NCBI RefSeq assembly: GCF_003710905.1
Contig: NZ_RHHV01000019.1
Span: 186,001-250,000, forward strand
DNA from: Brevibacillus parabrevis
Lineage (GTDB): Bacteria; Bacillota; Bacilli; Brevibacillales; Brevibacillaceae
Reading direction: 5' to 3'
DNA length: 64,000 nucleotides
The translations under genes and the position numbers were made by a program. Numbering within the stretch: position 1 is the first letter of the stretch; the number at the start of each line of letters is the position of its first letter. This document shows, piece after piece, positions 15,557 to 23,592 of this stretch. The notes under the pieces were generated by a model, which had not been told where the DNA came from, made no database searches, and was given only the letters and a program-made list of their open reading frames with translations.

Positions 15557-17203
15557 ATGAAAAAGGGCATTGCGCTTGCAACCTGTCTTACCTTGCTTTT
15601 CGGGGTAATCACAGGCTGTTCCAACTCTTCGACGCCTTCCCAGCCTGCGGGCCAAACCTCGCAACCCTCCGCCACACCGACTGAGGCTACAAAGACAGAG
15701 CCGATGGTGCTGCGGTGGAGCATCAACAGCGAGCCGCCTTCCATGGACCCTGGCATCGCCGTCGACGCCGACTCTTTCGACATGATTTACGCCGCTTTTG
15801 AAGGCTTGACCAGCTACGACCTGAACGGACAGCTGACCAATGCTACGGCGGAGAGCTTTACCAATACACCGGACTATATGAACTACACCTTCAAGATTCG
15901 CAAGGACGCCAAATGGAGCAACGGCGATCCGGTCACTGCCCACGATTTCGTGTACGCGATCAAACGCAATCTCGATCCCAAGACGGCATCCGAGTACGCC
16001 TATCAGCTTTACTACATTAAAGGAGGAGAGGAATACAATACGGGTAAAGGAAAAGCCGACGACGTAGGTGTAAAAGCGATCGACGATTACACCGTTGAGT
16101 TCAACCTGAAATCGCCTACTCCATTTTTCCGTGAGTTGACCTTCTTCCCGACGCTCTTCCCGCTCCATCAAAAAACAGTCGAGAGCAGCCCGAACTGGGC
16201 GGCAGAAGCGAAGACGATCGTGGGCAACGGCCCATTCATCATGGATACATGGGAACACAAAAGCAAAATCGTCTTCACCAAAAACCCGAACTACTGGGAC
16301 AAATCAAACGTGAAGCTGGATCGCCTGGAAATCTCCATGATCGAAGACAACAATACAGCTTTCTCCATGTTTGAAAATGGCGATATCGACTGGGGCGGCT
16401 ATCCTGCTTCCACGCTGCCGACAGACGCGATCCCTTCCCTGAAGGACGCGGGCAAGCTGATGGTCGCTGACAACCCTGGCACACAGTCTGTCGTCTTCAA
16501 TACGACCAAGCCGCCTTTCAACAACAAAAAAATCAGACAAGCCTTCGCTTACGCCATCAACCGTCAGGAAATCATCGACAACATCCTGCAAACCGGCGTT
16601 CCTGCCGCCTACGGATGGGTGCCGACCTCGATGGGCCTGAAACCGGACGGCTACTTCAAAGAAGACAACGAAAAAGCGAAGCAGCTTCTGGCCGAAGGAA
16701 TGAAAGAGCTTGGCCTGACAGCCTTCCCGACCGTGACTTACACGTACGACACTACCGACACGAACAAGAAAGTGGCAGAAGCTTTGCAAGACCAGTGGAA
16801 AAAAGTGCTCGGCGTAAACGTCAAGCTGTACAACGCAGAGTTGAAAGTATACCGGGACATGCGCTCGCAAGCCAACTTCGACCTGATCCGCTTCCAATGG
16901 GGCGCCGATTTCAACGATCCGATCAACTTCCTGGAGATGTTCCGCGACAAAACAGGCGGCAACAACCATCCAGACTGGGAAAACGCCAAGTTCAAGGAGC
17001 TGATCGACAAGAGCTACAACGAGCCTGACCTCGACAAGCGCAAGCGAATTTTGCTGGACGCCGAAACGATTTTGATGGACGAAATGCCGCTCGCTCCGCT
17101 CAACTTCCGGGGAAGCCCGTATGTGAAGAACGACAAGGTGAAAGATTTCATCATCTTCCCGCTCGGCGGGGCGTACTTCAAGTACACATCCGTCATTAAG
17201 TAA
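15557..17203 (+). CDS. Oligopeptide ABC transporter substrate-binding lipoprotein (OppA-like), orphan
   Basis: About 548 residues. The lipobox signal peptide is G-V-I-T-G-C with the lipidated cysteine at about residue 21, followed by a Ser/Pro/Thr-rich linker and a full SBP_bac_5 domain. Typical segments are E-P-P-S-M-D-P-G, A-K-W-S-N-G-D-P-V-T-A-H-D-F and I-V-G-N-G-P-F. It should capture oligopeptides at the outer face of the membrane. The ATG at 15557 is preceded by AAGGGGG. No permease or ATPase gene is nearby, so it must work with components encoded elsewhere or act as a sensor. The divergent regulator probably governs it. Confidence 0.88.
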   Translation: MKKGIALATCLTLLFGVITGCSNSSTPSQPAGQTSQPSATPTEATKTEPMVLRWSINSEPPSMDPGIAVDADSFDMIYAAFEGLTSYDLNGQLTNATAESFTNTPDYMNYTFKIRKDAKWSNGDPVTAHDFVYAIKRNLDPKTASEYAYQLYYIKGGEEYNTGKGKADDVGVKAIDDYTVEFNLKSPTPFFRELTFFPTLFPLHQKTVESSPNWAAEAKTIVGNGPFIMDTWEHKSKIVFTKNPNYWDKSNVKLDRLEISMIEDNNTAFSMFENGDIDWGGYPASTLPTDAIPSLKDAGKLMVADNPGTQSVVFNTTKPPFNNKKIRQAFAYAINRQEIIDNILQTGVPAAYGWVPTSMGLKPDGYFKEDNEKAKQLLAEGMKELGLTAFPTVTYTYDTTDTNKKVAEALQDQWKKVLGVNVKLYNAELKVYRDMRSQANFDLIRFQWGADFNDPINFLEMFRDKTGGNNHPDWENAKFKELIDKSYNEPDLDKRKRILLDAETILMDEMPLAPLNFRGSPYVKNDKVKDFIIFPLGGAYFKYTSVIK

Positions 17204-17219
17204 GCATGACGCAACATGA

Positions 17220-17270
17220 GCAACAGGCTGTATCAGTCCTTCGCAGACGGTACAGCCTGTTGCTTTTTTT
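17220..17270 (+). terminator. Terminator of the OppA-like gene
   Basis: 13-bp perfect arms GCAACAGGCTGTA / TACAGCCTGTTGC followed by seven T. Confidence 0.92.
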
Positions 17271-17282
17271 CGGCACTCTTCC

Positions 17283-17486
17283 TTACAAAAACTTTTTCAT
17301 TTCATCAAATGCCAGGTGACAAGCACCAGCCTGACAATGCTGCTCGCCGCCCGTTTCTGCATCTGTCAGTCTTGGCACGATCGTTTGCAAATCGCTGCTG
17401 GCCCGTTCATCTTCCTCATAGTAGTCCTGGATAAAACGATTGATTTGCAAATTGAACTGTTCGTTGTCCAAGTACATGTTAAACAT
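17283..17486 (-). CDS. Small ORF, possibly a truncated gene remnant
   Basis: A 67-residue ORF starting at the ATG at 17486 behind a perfect GAGGAGGG site, so it was once or still is translated. The first half is acidic and helical (N-L-Q-I-N-R-F-I-Q-D-Y-Y-E-E-D-E-R); the last 18 residues have a different character. The first half recalls the N-terminal helix of larger cytosolic hydrolases, so it may be the stump of a longer gene cut before the convergent terminator. That is only a recollection of style, not a match. No function is assigned. Confidence 0.4.
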   Translation of the reverse strand: MFNMYLDNEQFNLQINRFIQDYYEEDERASSDLQTIVPRLTDAETGGEQHCQAGACHLAFDEMKKFL

Positions 17487-17631
17487 GGTATCCCTCCTCT
17501 GATCGGTTACAAAGCCCAGCGTATCGGGATTGCCTTGAACGAACCATAAGCAACAATACTTCATTCGTACGAAATCGGACGATCTGCCCCCTGATGGTTC
17601 AAAAAGCGACTTTTGAAAGGAGATTGACTGG

Positions 17632-18219
17632 ATGAAGGAAGATGTTCGCGTCTATAAAACCAAAAAAAGCATGGCAAGAGCGCTCGTCAGTCTGCTGCAG
17701 GAAAAAGATTTCAGTCAAATTACGATCAAGGATATTTGTACCCGCTCCCTCAGCAGCCAGTCCACTTTTTACAGCCACTACACGGATAAGTACGACCTGC
17801 TGGAAAAAATGGTCAAGCACCAGGCCGACTTTTTTCAAAAAGAAATGGCGCAGCGCTTCGTGTCCATCCAGCATGGCAACATGGCAAAAGTGATTGAACT
17901 GATCATCGATCTGACCGCGGCGAATAAAACGGAAATGGCCACGCTGTTAAACGTGCATGTTCCCTCCGCTGATTTGAGCAAAGAAGTTGAGCTGATCTTG
18001 TACAACGCCTGCTATGCTTACTTGGACAAGGCACTGTCTTCACCAACTGTCTCGGTTGACTATCTGGCCAAGCTCTACGTGGCAAATGCCATGGTGCTTT
18101 TAAACTGGACGCTGCAAAATGAAAAAGACATGGGCGCGATTCAATTGGCCAGTACCATGCAACAGTACATTTTTGAATGGGTGCAAAACGGTCATCCGAG
18201 TGTCGGGACACATTCATGA
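17632..18219 (+). CDS. TetR-family transcriptional regulator
   Basis: A 195-residue protein with the TetR/AcrR N-terminal helix-turn-helix at about residues 25-50 (I-T-I-K-D-I-C-T-R-S-L-S-S-Q-S-T-F-Y-S-H-Y), followed by an all-helical ligand/dimerisation domain of the short YvdT/DhaS-like type. AAAGGAGA precedes the ATG by nine bases. It is convergent with the cystine symporter gene, with a shared terminator between them. The 67-residue small ORF and the OppA gene lie upstream and no drug-efflux gene is adjacent, so the target is unknown. Confidence 0.85.
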   Translation: MKEDVRVYKTKKSMARALVSLLQEKDFSQITIKDICTRSLSSQSTFYSHYTDKYDLLEKMVKHQADFFQKEMAQRFVSIQHGNMAKVIELIIDLTAANKTEMATLLNVHVPSADLSKEVELILYNACYAYLDKALSSPTVSVDYLAKLYVANAMVLLNWTLQNEKDMGAIQLASTMQQYIFEWVQNGHPSVGTHS

Positions 18220-18234
18220 GACATTGTGCATTCA

Positions 18235-18287
18235 GAAAAACCCGGATGCAATCTGCCGCAGAGGCAGTGCAACCGGGTTTCTTTTTT
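18235..18287. terminator. Bidirectional terminator between TetR gene and tcyP
   Basis: Bulged hairpin with outer arms AACCCGG / CCGGGTT and an inner CTGCC / GGCAG stem. T-runs are on both sides, serving the convergent genes. Confidence 0.85.
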
Positions 18288-19677
18288 ATACAGTCACAGA
18301 CGATTGTTGCTCTGTGCCGTTGTATACTTTTGTATCCAGCTCTTTGGTCGCCCTGCTCGTCAAAAGACCTGCTGTCATGCTTCCGCTCACGTTGAGCGCT
18401 GTGCGTCCCATGTCGATCAAAGGCTCGACAGAAATGAGCAAGCCCACAATCGCTACAGGCAGGTTCAGCGTAGACAGAACAAGCAGTGCGGCAAAAGTAG
18501 CTCCGCCCCCTACTCCGGCAACCCCGAAGGAGCTGAGAGCCACGACCACGATCAAGGTCAGGATGAAAGAAGGCGTCAGCGGATCGATACCCGCGATAGG
18601 CGCAACCATGATCGCCAGCATGGCTGGGTATGTTCCTGCGCAGCCGTTTTGCCCGATCGACAGACCGAACGAGCCGGCAAAGTTGGCGATTCCTTCAGGT
18701 ACGCCCAGGTCTTGCGTTTGCGTTTTCACGTTCAGCGGCAATGCCCCTGCACTCGTGCGGGACGTAAAGGCAAAGGTCAGGACAGGGAACGCTTTTTTCA
18801 CGTAAGTGACCGGATTCAGCCCGGCGAACGCCAGCATCAGCAAGTGCACGATAAACATGAGAATCAGCGCCGCGTACGAAGCGATGACGAATTTTCCAAG
18901 CTGCCAGATGGCATTGTAGTCGCTCGTCGCAGTCACCCGCGTCATGATCGCCAGCACACCGTATGGGGTCAGGCGCAAAATCAGCGTCACGACGCGCATG
19001 ATGATCGCGTGAATCGCATCGACGATTTTGGAGAACAGTTCGGCCTGCTCCGGATTTTTCTTTTTCACACCCAAATAGGCGATGCCGATAATCGCGGCGA
19101 AAATAACGACGGCAATCGTCGAAGTCGCTCTGTCACCTGTCAAGTCCAGAAACGGATTGGCCGGGAGCAGCTCCAAAATTTTCGCGGGCAACGTCATGTT
19201 CTGGATGTCGCCAAGGCGTTGCTCTACTTGCTCGATGCGGGCGGATTCCGCATCTCCTTGCTGGAACTGCGCTCCGTCCAGATTGAAGGCAAAAGTGGAG
19301 GCAATCCCGATCGCTGCGGCAATCGCGGTAGTGCCTACCAGCAGCCCGATGATCAGCGAGCTGATTTTGCCGATGTTGTTGGACAATTTCATTTTCGTAA
19401 ACGCAGCCAGGATCGAGATGAACACCAGCGGCATGACGATCATTTGCAGCAGCTTCACGTAGCCTTTTCCTACGATATTGAACCAGTCAATCGAGTCTTT
19501 CAAAATGTCCGATTTGACTCCGTAAGCAAATTGCAGCACAAGACCGAAGACAATCCCGAGCCCCAGACCGACAAATACCCTTTTGGAAAAAGAAATATGT
19601 TTCTTTTGCAAAGCGTACAAACCGCCAATGAATAAAAGCATAAGGACAATGTTGACAATCGTAAGTATCGTTGACAT
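18286..19677 (-). CDS. tcyP: L-cystine symporter, dicarboxylate/amino acid:cation symporter family
   Basis: A 463-residue membrane protein, the same length as B. subtilis TcyP, with eight hydrophobic segments and two re-entrant loops. The family signature is seen in T-S-R-T-S-A-G-A-L-P-L-N and in the second half A-G-S-F-G-L-S-I-G-Q-N-G-C-A-G-T-Y-P. The serine-rich hairpin and the N-G-C-A-G loop resemble cystine rather than glutamate or C4-dicarboxylate carriers. The ATG at 19677 follows CAGGAGGGG; the longer frame to 19716 lacks a ribosome site. It likely supplies cystine driven by cation influx. No S-box or T-box leader was seen. Confidence 0.85.
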   Translation of the reverse strand: MSTILTIVNIVLMLLFIGGLYALQKKHISFSKRVFVGLGLGIVFGLVLQFAYGVKSDILKDSIDWFNIVGKGYVKLLQMIVMPLVFISILAAFTKMKLSNNIGKISSLIIGLLVGTTAIAAAIGIASTFAFNLDGAQFQQGDAESARIEQVEQRLGDIQNMTLPAKILELLPANPFLDLTGDRATSTIAVVIFAAIIGIAYLGVKKKNPEQAELFSKIVDAIHAIIMRVVTLILRLTPYGVLAIMTRVTATSDYNAIWQLGKFVIASYAALILMFIVHLLMLAFAGLNPVTYVKKAFPVLTFAFTSRTSAGALPLNVKTQTQDLGVPEGIANFAGSFGLSIGQNGCAGTYPAMLAIMVAPIAGIDPLTPSFILTLIVVVALSSFGVAGVGGGATFAALLVLSTLNLPVAIVGLLISVEPLIDMGRTALNVSGSMTAGLLTSRATKELDTKVYNGTEQQSSVTV

Positions 19678-19834
19678 GTTTTCCCCTCCTGTTGCATCAA
19701 ATACTCTCTCTGTCATAAGTATCGGCCTAGATATAGTTATATTACCAACAATCCCTACTGGTCAAGTAAGATTTTCGCAAAAACTGCCCAAATGTACACT
19801 TTCGTTCGTGCCGCTGATTTTGATTGTGCCCACG

Positions 19835-19864
19835 AAAAAAAGGAACCGCCACAGGGACGATTCC
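19835..19864 (-). terminator. Terminator of the small membrane protein gene
   Basis: Leftward hairpin GGAATCG / CGGTTCC (one G-U pair) followed by seven T. Confidence 0.8.
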
Positions 19865-19878
19865 TTCCTGCTTTTATG

Positions 19879-20127
19879 CTACTTCGCCTGTTTGCTGAGC
19901 AAGTTCCACAGCCAGGTGAGGACGACCGCCCCGATGACCCCGGCAATGACGTTGAAGCCAGCCCACAGCCACAGCCAATCTCCCAACACCAAATCCCCAA
20001 GCCAGCTGCCCAGAAGCGCAGCGATGAGCGAAGCCCACCAGCTTGTTCCTGCCGCTTTACCTGTCATGATACTGTTCATTGCCCACCAGACAACGACACC
20101 GACGACAGCCCATACGAACCAGAACAT
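19879..20127 (-). CDS. Small three-helix membrane protein, GlsB/YeaQ-like
   Basis: 82 residues starting at the ATG at 20127 (GAAAGGAAG upstream). It is almost entirely hydrophobic with three predicted membrane segments and glycine-rich turns (G-S-W-L-G-D-L-V-L-G-D-W and G-F-N-V-I-A-G-V-I-G-A), the pattern of the GlsB/YeaQ/YmgE or transglycosylase-associated small membrane proteins. Those are often stress-induced and lack a defined biochemical activity. It is a single-gene unit with its own terminator. The length and glycine pattern are clear, but the family name is moderate confidence. Confidence 0.6.
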   Translation of the reverse strand: MFWFVWAVVGVVVWWAMNSIMTGKAAGTSWWASLIAALLGSWLGDLVLGDWLWLWAGFNVIAGVIGAVVLTWLWNLLSKQAK

Positions 20128-20250
20128 TCGCACACACTTCCTTTCGCATGATGGTAACGCTTGCATAAGGGCTCTAAAAATGAAGAATATCTACTATAAT
20201 CCTATGAAGGAAAAACGAAAATGTGCCTGACCACTTTTCTTTTCCCAAAC

Positions 20251-20298
20251 AAAAAAACAATCAGCCCCCACGTTGCCCTGTGGTGCGACTGACTGTTC
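20251..20298 (-). terminator. Terminator of the nitrilase-family gene
   Basis: Leftward stem AACAGTCAG / CTGATTGTT (with G-U pairing) followed by a T-run. Confidence 0.75.
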
Positions 20299-20319
20299 TT
20301 TTACAGAAATCCCATGTAT

Positions 20320-21117
20320 TTAATTGGTGTACAGCTCTGCGCGGCGGTTTGCTACACTCGGCAGCTTCCCTCGCACGCGTTGAATCCGATCCAGATCCAA
20401 TTCTGTGATCAACAAAGTTTCTTCTTCTCCGGCGCTGGCGATGACCACTCCCATCGGATCGACGAACATGCTGCGTCCCGCGAAGATGTTGCCTACCTGG
20501 TCGGCTGCGCATATGAACATCGTGTTTTCGATCGCCCGCGCACGCACCAGCGTCTCCCAATGATCCTCCTTCATCGCACCCGCTACCCAGCCAGCCGGCA
20601 CAAACAAAATATCGGCTCCCTGCAAGGCAAACTGGCGGGCGATCTCCGGAAAGCGCACCTCGTAGCATACCATCAGCCCGATTTTGCCAAACTCCGTCTC
20701 CACCACCTGATACGGATTGTCGCCCGGCGCGATAAAATCGGATTCGATATAGGAAAATGCGTCGTACAGATGCGTCTTGCGATACGCGTGAATCAGCTCG
20801 CCCTCGCGATTGAGGAAGACTGTCGTGTTGTAAGCGCGATTTTCGTCGCCCTCGATCGATTCGAACACACCGCACACGACGTAAATCCCGTGCTGTCTCG
20901 CTGCTGCTGAAAGTCCAGAAACGAACGGTCCGTCCAGCTTCTCCGCCACCTCGGCTGGCGTCACACCCGACTTGGGCGTCGCTGGAGCGCTGTACATCTC
21001 AGGCAAAATGACAAAGTCAGCCCCCGCTTTTTTGGCCTTCTCGATATACTCTTGTGCTTTTTGCAGATTGGCCGCTTTGTCCATCGTCGCGGTAAGCTGT
21101 GCTATGGCTACTTTCAT
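20320..21117 (-). CDS. Carbon-nitrogen hydrolase, omega-amidase-like
   Basis: A 265-residue nitrilase-superfamily enzyme with the catalytic triad E40 (I-L-P-E-M), K114 (Y-R-K-T-H-L-Y) and C151 (M-V-C-Y-E-V-R-F-P-E). The Y-R-K-T-H-L-Y-D-A and C-Y-E-V-R-F-P motifs are those of the Nit2/omega-amidase branch, which hydrolyses alpha-ketoglutaramate and related amides and repairs deaminated metabolites. It is cytoplasmic. The ATG at 21117 has GGGGG upstream at good spacing. It is divergent from the histidine kinase at 21273 with little promoter space. The exact substrate is inferred from motif similarity. Confidence 0.85.
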   Translation of the reverse strand: MKVAIAQLTATMDKAANLQKAQEYIEKAKKAGADFVILPEMYSAPATPKSGVTPAEVAEKLDGPFVSGLSAAARQHGIYVVCGVFESIEGDENRAYNTTVFLNREGELIHAYRKTHLYDAFSYIESDFIAPGDNPYQVVETEFGKIGLMVCYEVRFPEIARQFALQGADILFVPAGWVAGAMKEDHWETLVRARAIENTMFICAADQVGNIFAGRSMFVDPMGVVIASAGEEETLLITELDLDRIQRVRGKLPSVANRRAELYTN

Positions 21118-21272
21118 CGGTATCGTATCCCCCTGTCTCATCCCGTTCTTCTACTGCTAGTATAACGGATATTCGCCCAGTTCCAAGCAATAATGCTTTA
21201 CCGACTGTCTTCCTTGTATATAATGGACTTGTCATCTTTTGTACACCCCAGCCACCAGGAGAGGTGAGTCTT

Positions 21273-22775
21273 ATGTCCATCCGCGTCAAGCTGCTGCTCT
21301 CCTACACGGGGATGCTGGTCATCAGTTTGCTCATGTTTTTTCTCGCAGCCAGCCTGTTTACGATTGCAGCGACAGGCGACATTCACAGCTTTCGCGATTT
21401 TTATAAAGTGCACTATCAGCTCAACCCGCTCACCGAACAAGAGGAGTCGATTTTTCTCGAACTGAAATACTTCGCCAAAAACGAGCCGGATAAGCTGCTC
21501 GACAAGTCGTTGCTGCAAGACTACGACTTCAAGCTCAAAACGGTACGCGCTGGCCTGTATGTGCGCAGGGAGAGCAACCAAGTGTTCGAATCGCTCACGT
21601 TCAACCAGCCGGAGCTGGAAAAAAGCCTGCCTCCCTACGACCTGAACAACAGCCAGATTCGCAACACGTTCAACATCGGGGAGCGCTTTTACGCCTACGC
21701 CAAGTTCGATTTTCTCTACTCGGACGGGGCAAAAGGCAGCGTGTTCGTCATTCGCGAGCGCAGCCCGTTCAGCGAAGTAACCCGCAGGCTGCTGCCGATT
21801 CTCGTCTGTCTGCTGCTCGGAGTGCTCATCGTCGCCAACGTGCTGCTGTACCGCTGGATTACCCGCAGCGTCGTCAAGCCGCTGGACAGACTTCGCCACT
21901 CTGCGGAGAACATCAAGGAAGGCAATCTCGACTTCGCCCTCCCGGAGAGCAGCAAGGACGAAATCGGTCAGTTGAACGAAGCGTTCGAGAACATGCGCAG
22001 ACGGTTGCAAGAGTCCGTACAGCTTCGCTTGCAGGATGAGGAGAGCCGCAAAGAGCTGATCTCCAACATCTCGCACGACCTGCGAACGCCGATTACAAAC
22101 ATCAAAGGCTACATCGAGGGCATTCGGGACGGCGTCGCAGATACGCCGGAAAAAATGGATAAGTACGTCAACATCATTTACGCCAAAGCAGTCGATCTCG
22201 ACAAGCTCGTAGACGAGCTGTTCCTCTACTCCAAGCTCGATCTGAAACAGGTGCCGTTTACGTTTGAGCCTGTTGATATTACCAGCTTCCTGGACGACTG
22301 CATCGACGAGCTGCACTACGACCTGGAGGAGAAAGGCATCCGCCTGCAATGGGAACAGCGCCCGCAGGAAAGCGTCGCGGTTATCGCCGATCTGGAAAAA
22401 ATCAAGCGAACCGTGCTCAACATCATCGAAAACGCCCAGAAGTTCATGGACAAACCGGATAAACACATTCTCGTCTCGGTAATGGCTGACCCAAAGTGGG
22501 CGACCGTTGAAATCAAAGACAACGGAATCGGCATTCCCGAAGAAGCCATTCCTCACCTTTTCGAACGGTTTTACCGAGCCGAGCAATCGCGCAATTCCTC
22601 GACGGGCGGCAGCGGCCTCGGTCTTTCCATCGCGCGCCAGATCATCGAAGGACACGGCGGCGAGATTTGGGTGAAAAGCAAGCAAGGCAGCGGCACGAGC
22701 CTGTTTTTCAGCTTGCCGCGAATGAATCAGCAAGGAGGAGCCGACACATATGACGACGCGCATCCTCATCATTGA
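21273..22775 (+). CDS. Sensor histidine kinase
   Basis: 500 residues starting at the ATG at 21273 (GGAGAGG upstream); the long frame from 21099 overlaps the neighbour promoter and lacks a ribosome site. Order: membrane helix (about residues 8-31), extracytoplasmic sensor of about 140 residues, second helix (about 168-190), HAMP (V-V-K-P-L-D-R-L), HisKA with S-H-D-L-R-T-P-I, and HATPase with N-box (N-I-I-E-N-A), G1 (D-N-G-I-G-I-P) and G2 (G-S-G-L-G-L). It is a PhoR/YycG-style membrane kinase. It overlaps the response-regulator gene by 26 bases. The input signal is unknown. Confidence 0.92.
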   Translation: MSIRVKLLLSYTGMLVISLLMFFLAASLFTIAATGDIHSFRDFYKVHYQLNPLTEQEESIFLELKYFAKNEPDKLLDKSLLQDYDFKLKTVRAGLYVRRESNQVFESLTFNQPELEKSLPPYDLNNSQIRNTFNIGERFYAYAKFDFLYSDGAKGSVFVIRERSPFSEVTRRLLPILVCLLLGVLIVANVLLYRWITRSVVKPLDRLRHSAENIKEGNLDFALPESSKDEIGQLNEAFENMRRRLQESVQLRLQDEESRKELISNISHDLRTPITNIKGYIEGIRDGVADTPEKMDKYVNIIYAKAVDLDKLVDELFLYSKLDLKQVPFTFEPVDITSFLDDCIDELHYDLEEKGIRLQWEQRPQESVAVIADLEKIKRTVLNIIENAQKFMDKPDKHILVSVMADPKWATVEIKDNGIGIPEEAIPHLFERFYRAEQSRNSSTGGSGLGLSIARQIIEGHGGEIWVKSKQGSGTSLFFSLPRMNQQGGADTYDDAHPHH

Positions 22776-23445
22776 AGATGAGACGACAATCGCCCAGTTG
22801 GAACGCGATTATTTTGAACTGAACGGGTTTCAGGTCGACTTGTGCCACACCGGAAACGAAGGCTTGCAGCTCGCCTTGCACGACGACTACAGCCTGATTA
22901 TCGTCGATTTGCAGTTGCCCGGCATGGACGGCTTCGAACTGTGCAGCCGAATCAGACAGGCGAAAGAAGTGCCGATTTTGATCGTCTCTGCCAAAAAAGA
23001 AGAAATCGATAAAATCCGCGCTTTCAACCTCGGAGCCGACGATTACATCACCAAGCCATTCAGTCCAAGCGAGCTGGTGGCCCGCGCCAAAGCTCACCTG
23101 ACGCGCTACGAACGGCTGACATCCCACAAGGAGCCTGCAGCCAAGTCCGAGATTCACATCCGCGGGCTGGTCATCGACAAAGCTTCGCGCCGGGTGTTCG
23201 TGCGCAACGAAGAAGTCATTTTTACTACACGAGAGTTTAATTTGCTTGAATTTTTGACTACGCATCCGAACCGGGTGTTCAGCAAAAACGAGCTGTTTGA
23301 ACGCATATGGGGGATGGATTCCAGCGGAGATATCGCAACCGTCACCGTGCATATTCGCAAGCTGCGGGAAAAAATCGAGGTCGATCCGTCCAATCCGCAA
23401 TATATCGAAACCGTCTGGGGTGCCGGGTACCGTTTTACCGTCTGA
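22750..23445 (+). CDS. OmpR/PhoB-family response regulator
   Basis: 231 residues: receiver domain with the acidic pocket E-D-E near residue 10, phospho-acceptor Asp in V-D-L-Q-L-P-G-M-D (about residue 55), conserved Lys in T-K-P-F, and a C-terminal winged helix (T-T-R-E-F-N-L-L-E-F-L, V-H-I-R-K-L-R-E-K-I). AAGGAGGA lies inside the kinase gene end. It is paired with the overlapping kinase gene. The immediately following gene encodes an S-layer-homology protein, which is a plausible target, though a terminator separates them. Confidence 0.93.
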   Translation: MTTRILIIEDETTIAQLERDYFELNGFQVDLCHTGNEGLQLALHDDYSLIIVDLQLPGMDGFELCSRIRQAKEVPILIVSAKKEEIDKIRAFNLGADDYITKPFSPSELVARAKAHLTRYERLTSHKEPAAKSEIHIRGLVIDKASRRVFVRNEEVIFTTREFNLLEFLTTHPNRVFSKNELFERIWGMDSSGDIATVTVHIRKLREKIEVDPSNPQYIETVWGAGYRFTV

Positions 23446-23466
23446 GCATTTCAGGCGGTTTTTTTA
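23437..23466 (+). terminator. Terminator of the two-component operon
   Basis: ACCGTCTGA / TCAGGCGGT hairpin overlapping the stop codon, followed by seven T. Confidence 0.8.
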
Positions 23467-23592
23467 TCTTTTTTTAAGAACCTTTTTAGAAACTGTTAAT
23501 CTCGCGTTTCTCGGGAGTTTAGACCCCTCGTCTATCATACAGGTAAGCCAAACAGAAACACCTAACCTGATCTTGACCGAGGAGGACTATAC

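Noticed and set aside
18226..19635. 469-codon plus-strand ORF opposite tcyP
   Set aside because: It is rich in Arg, His, Gln and Asp with no ribosome site, and lies exactly antisense to a clear cystine symporter.
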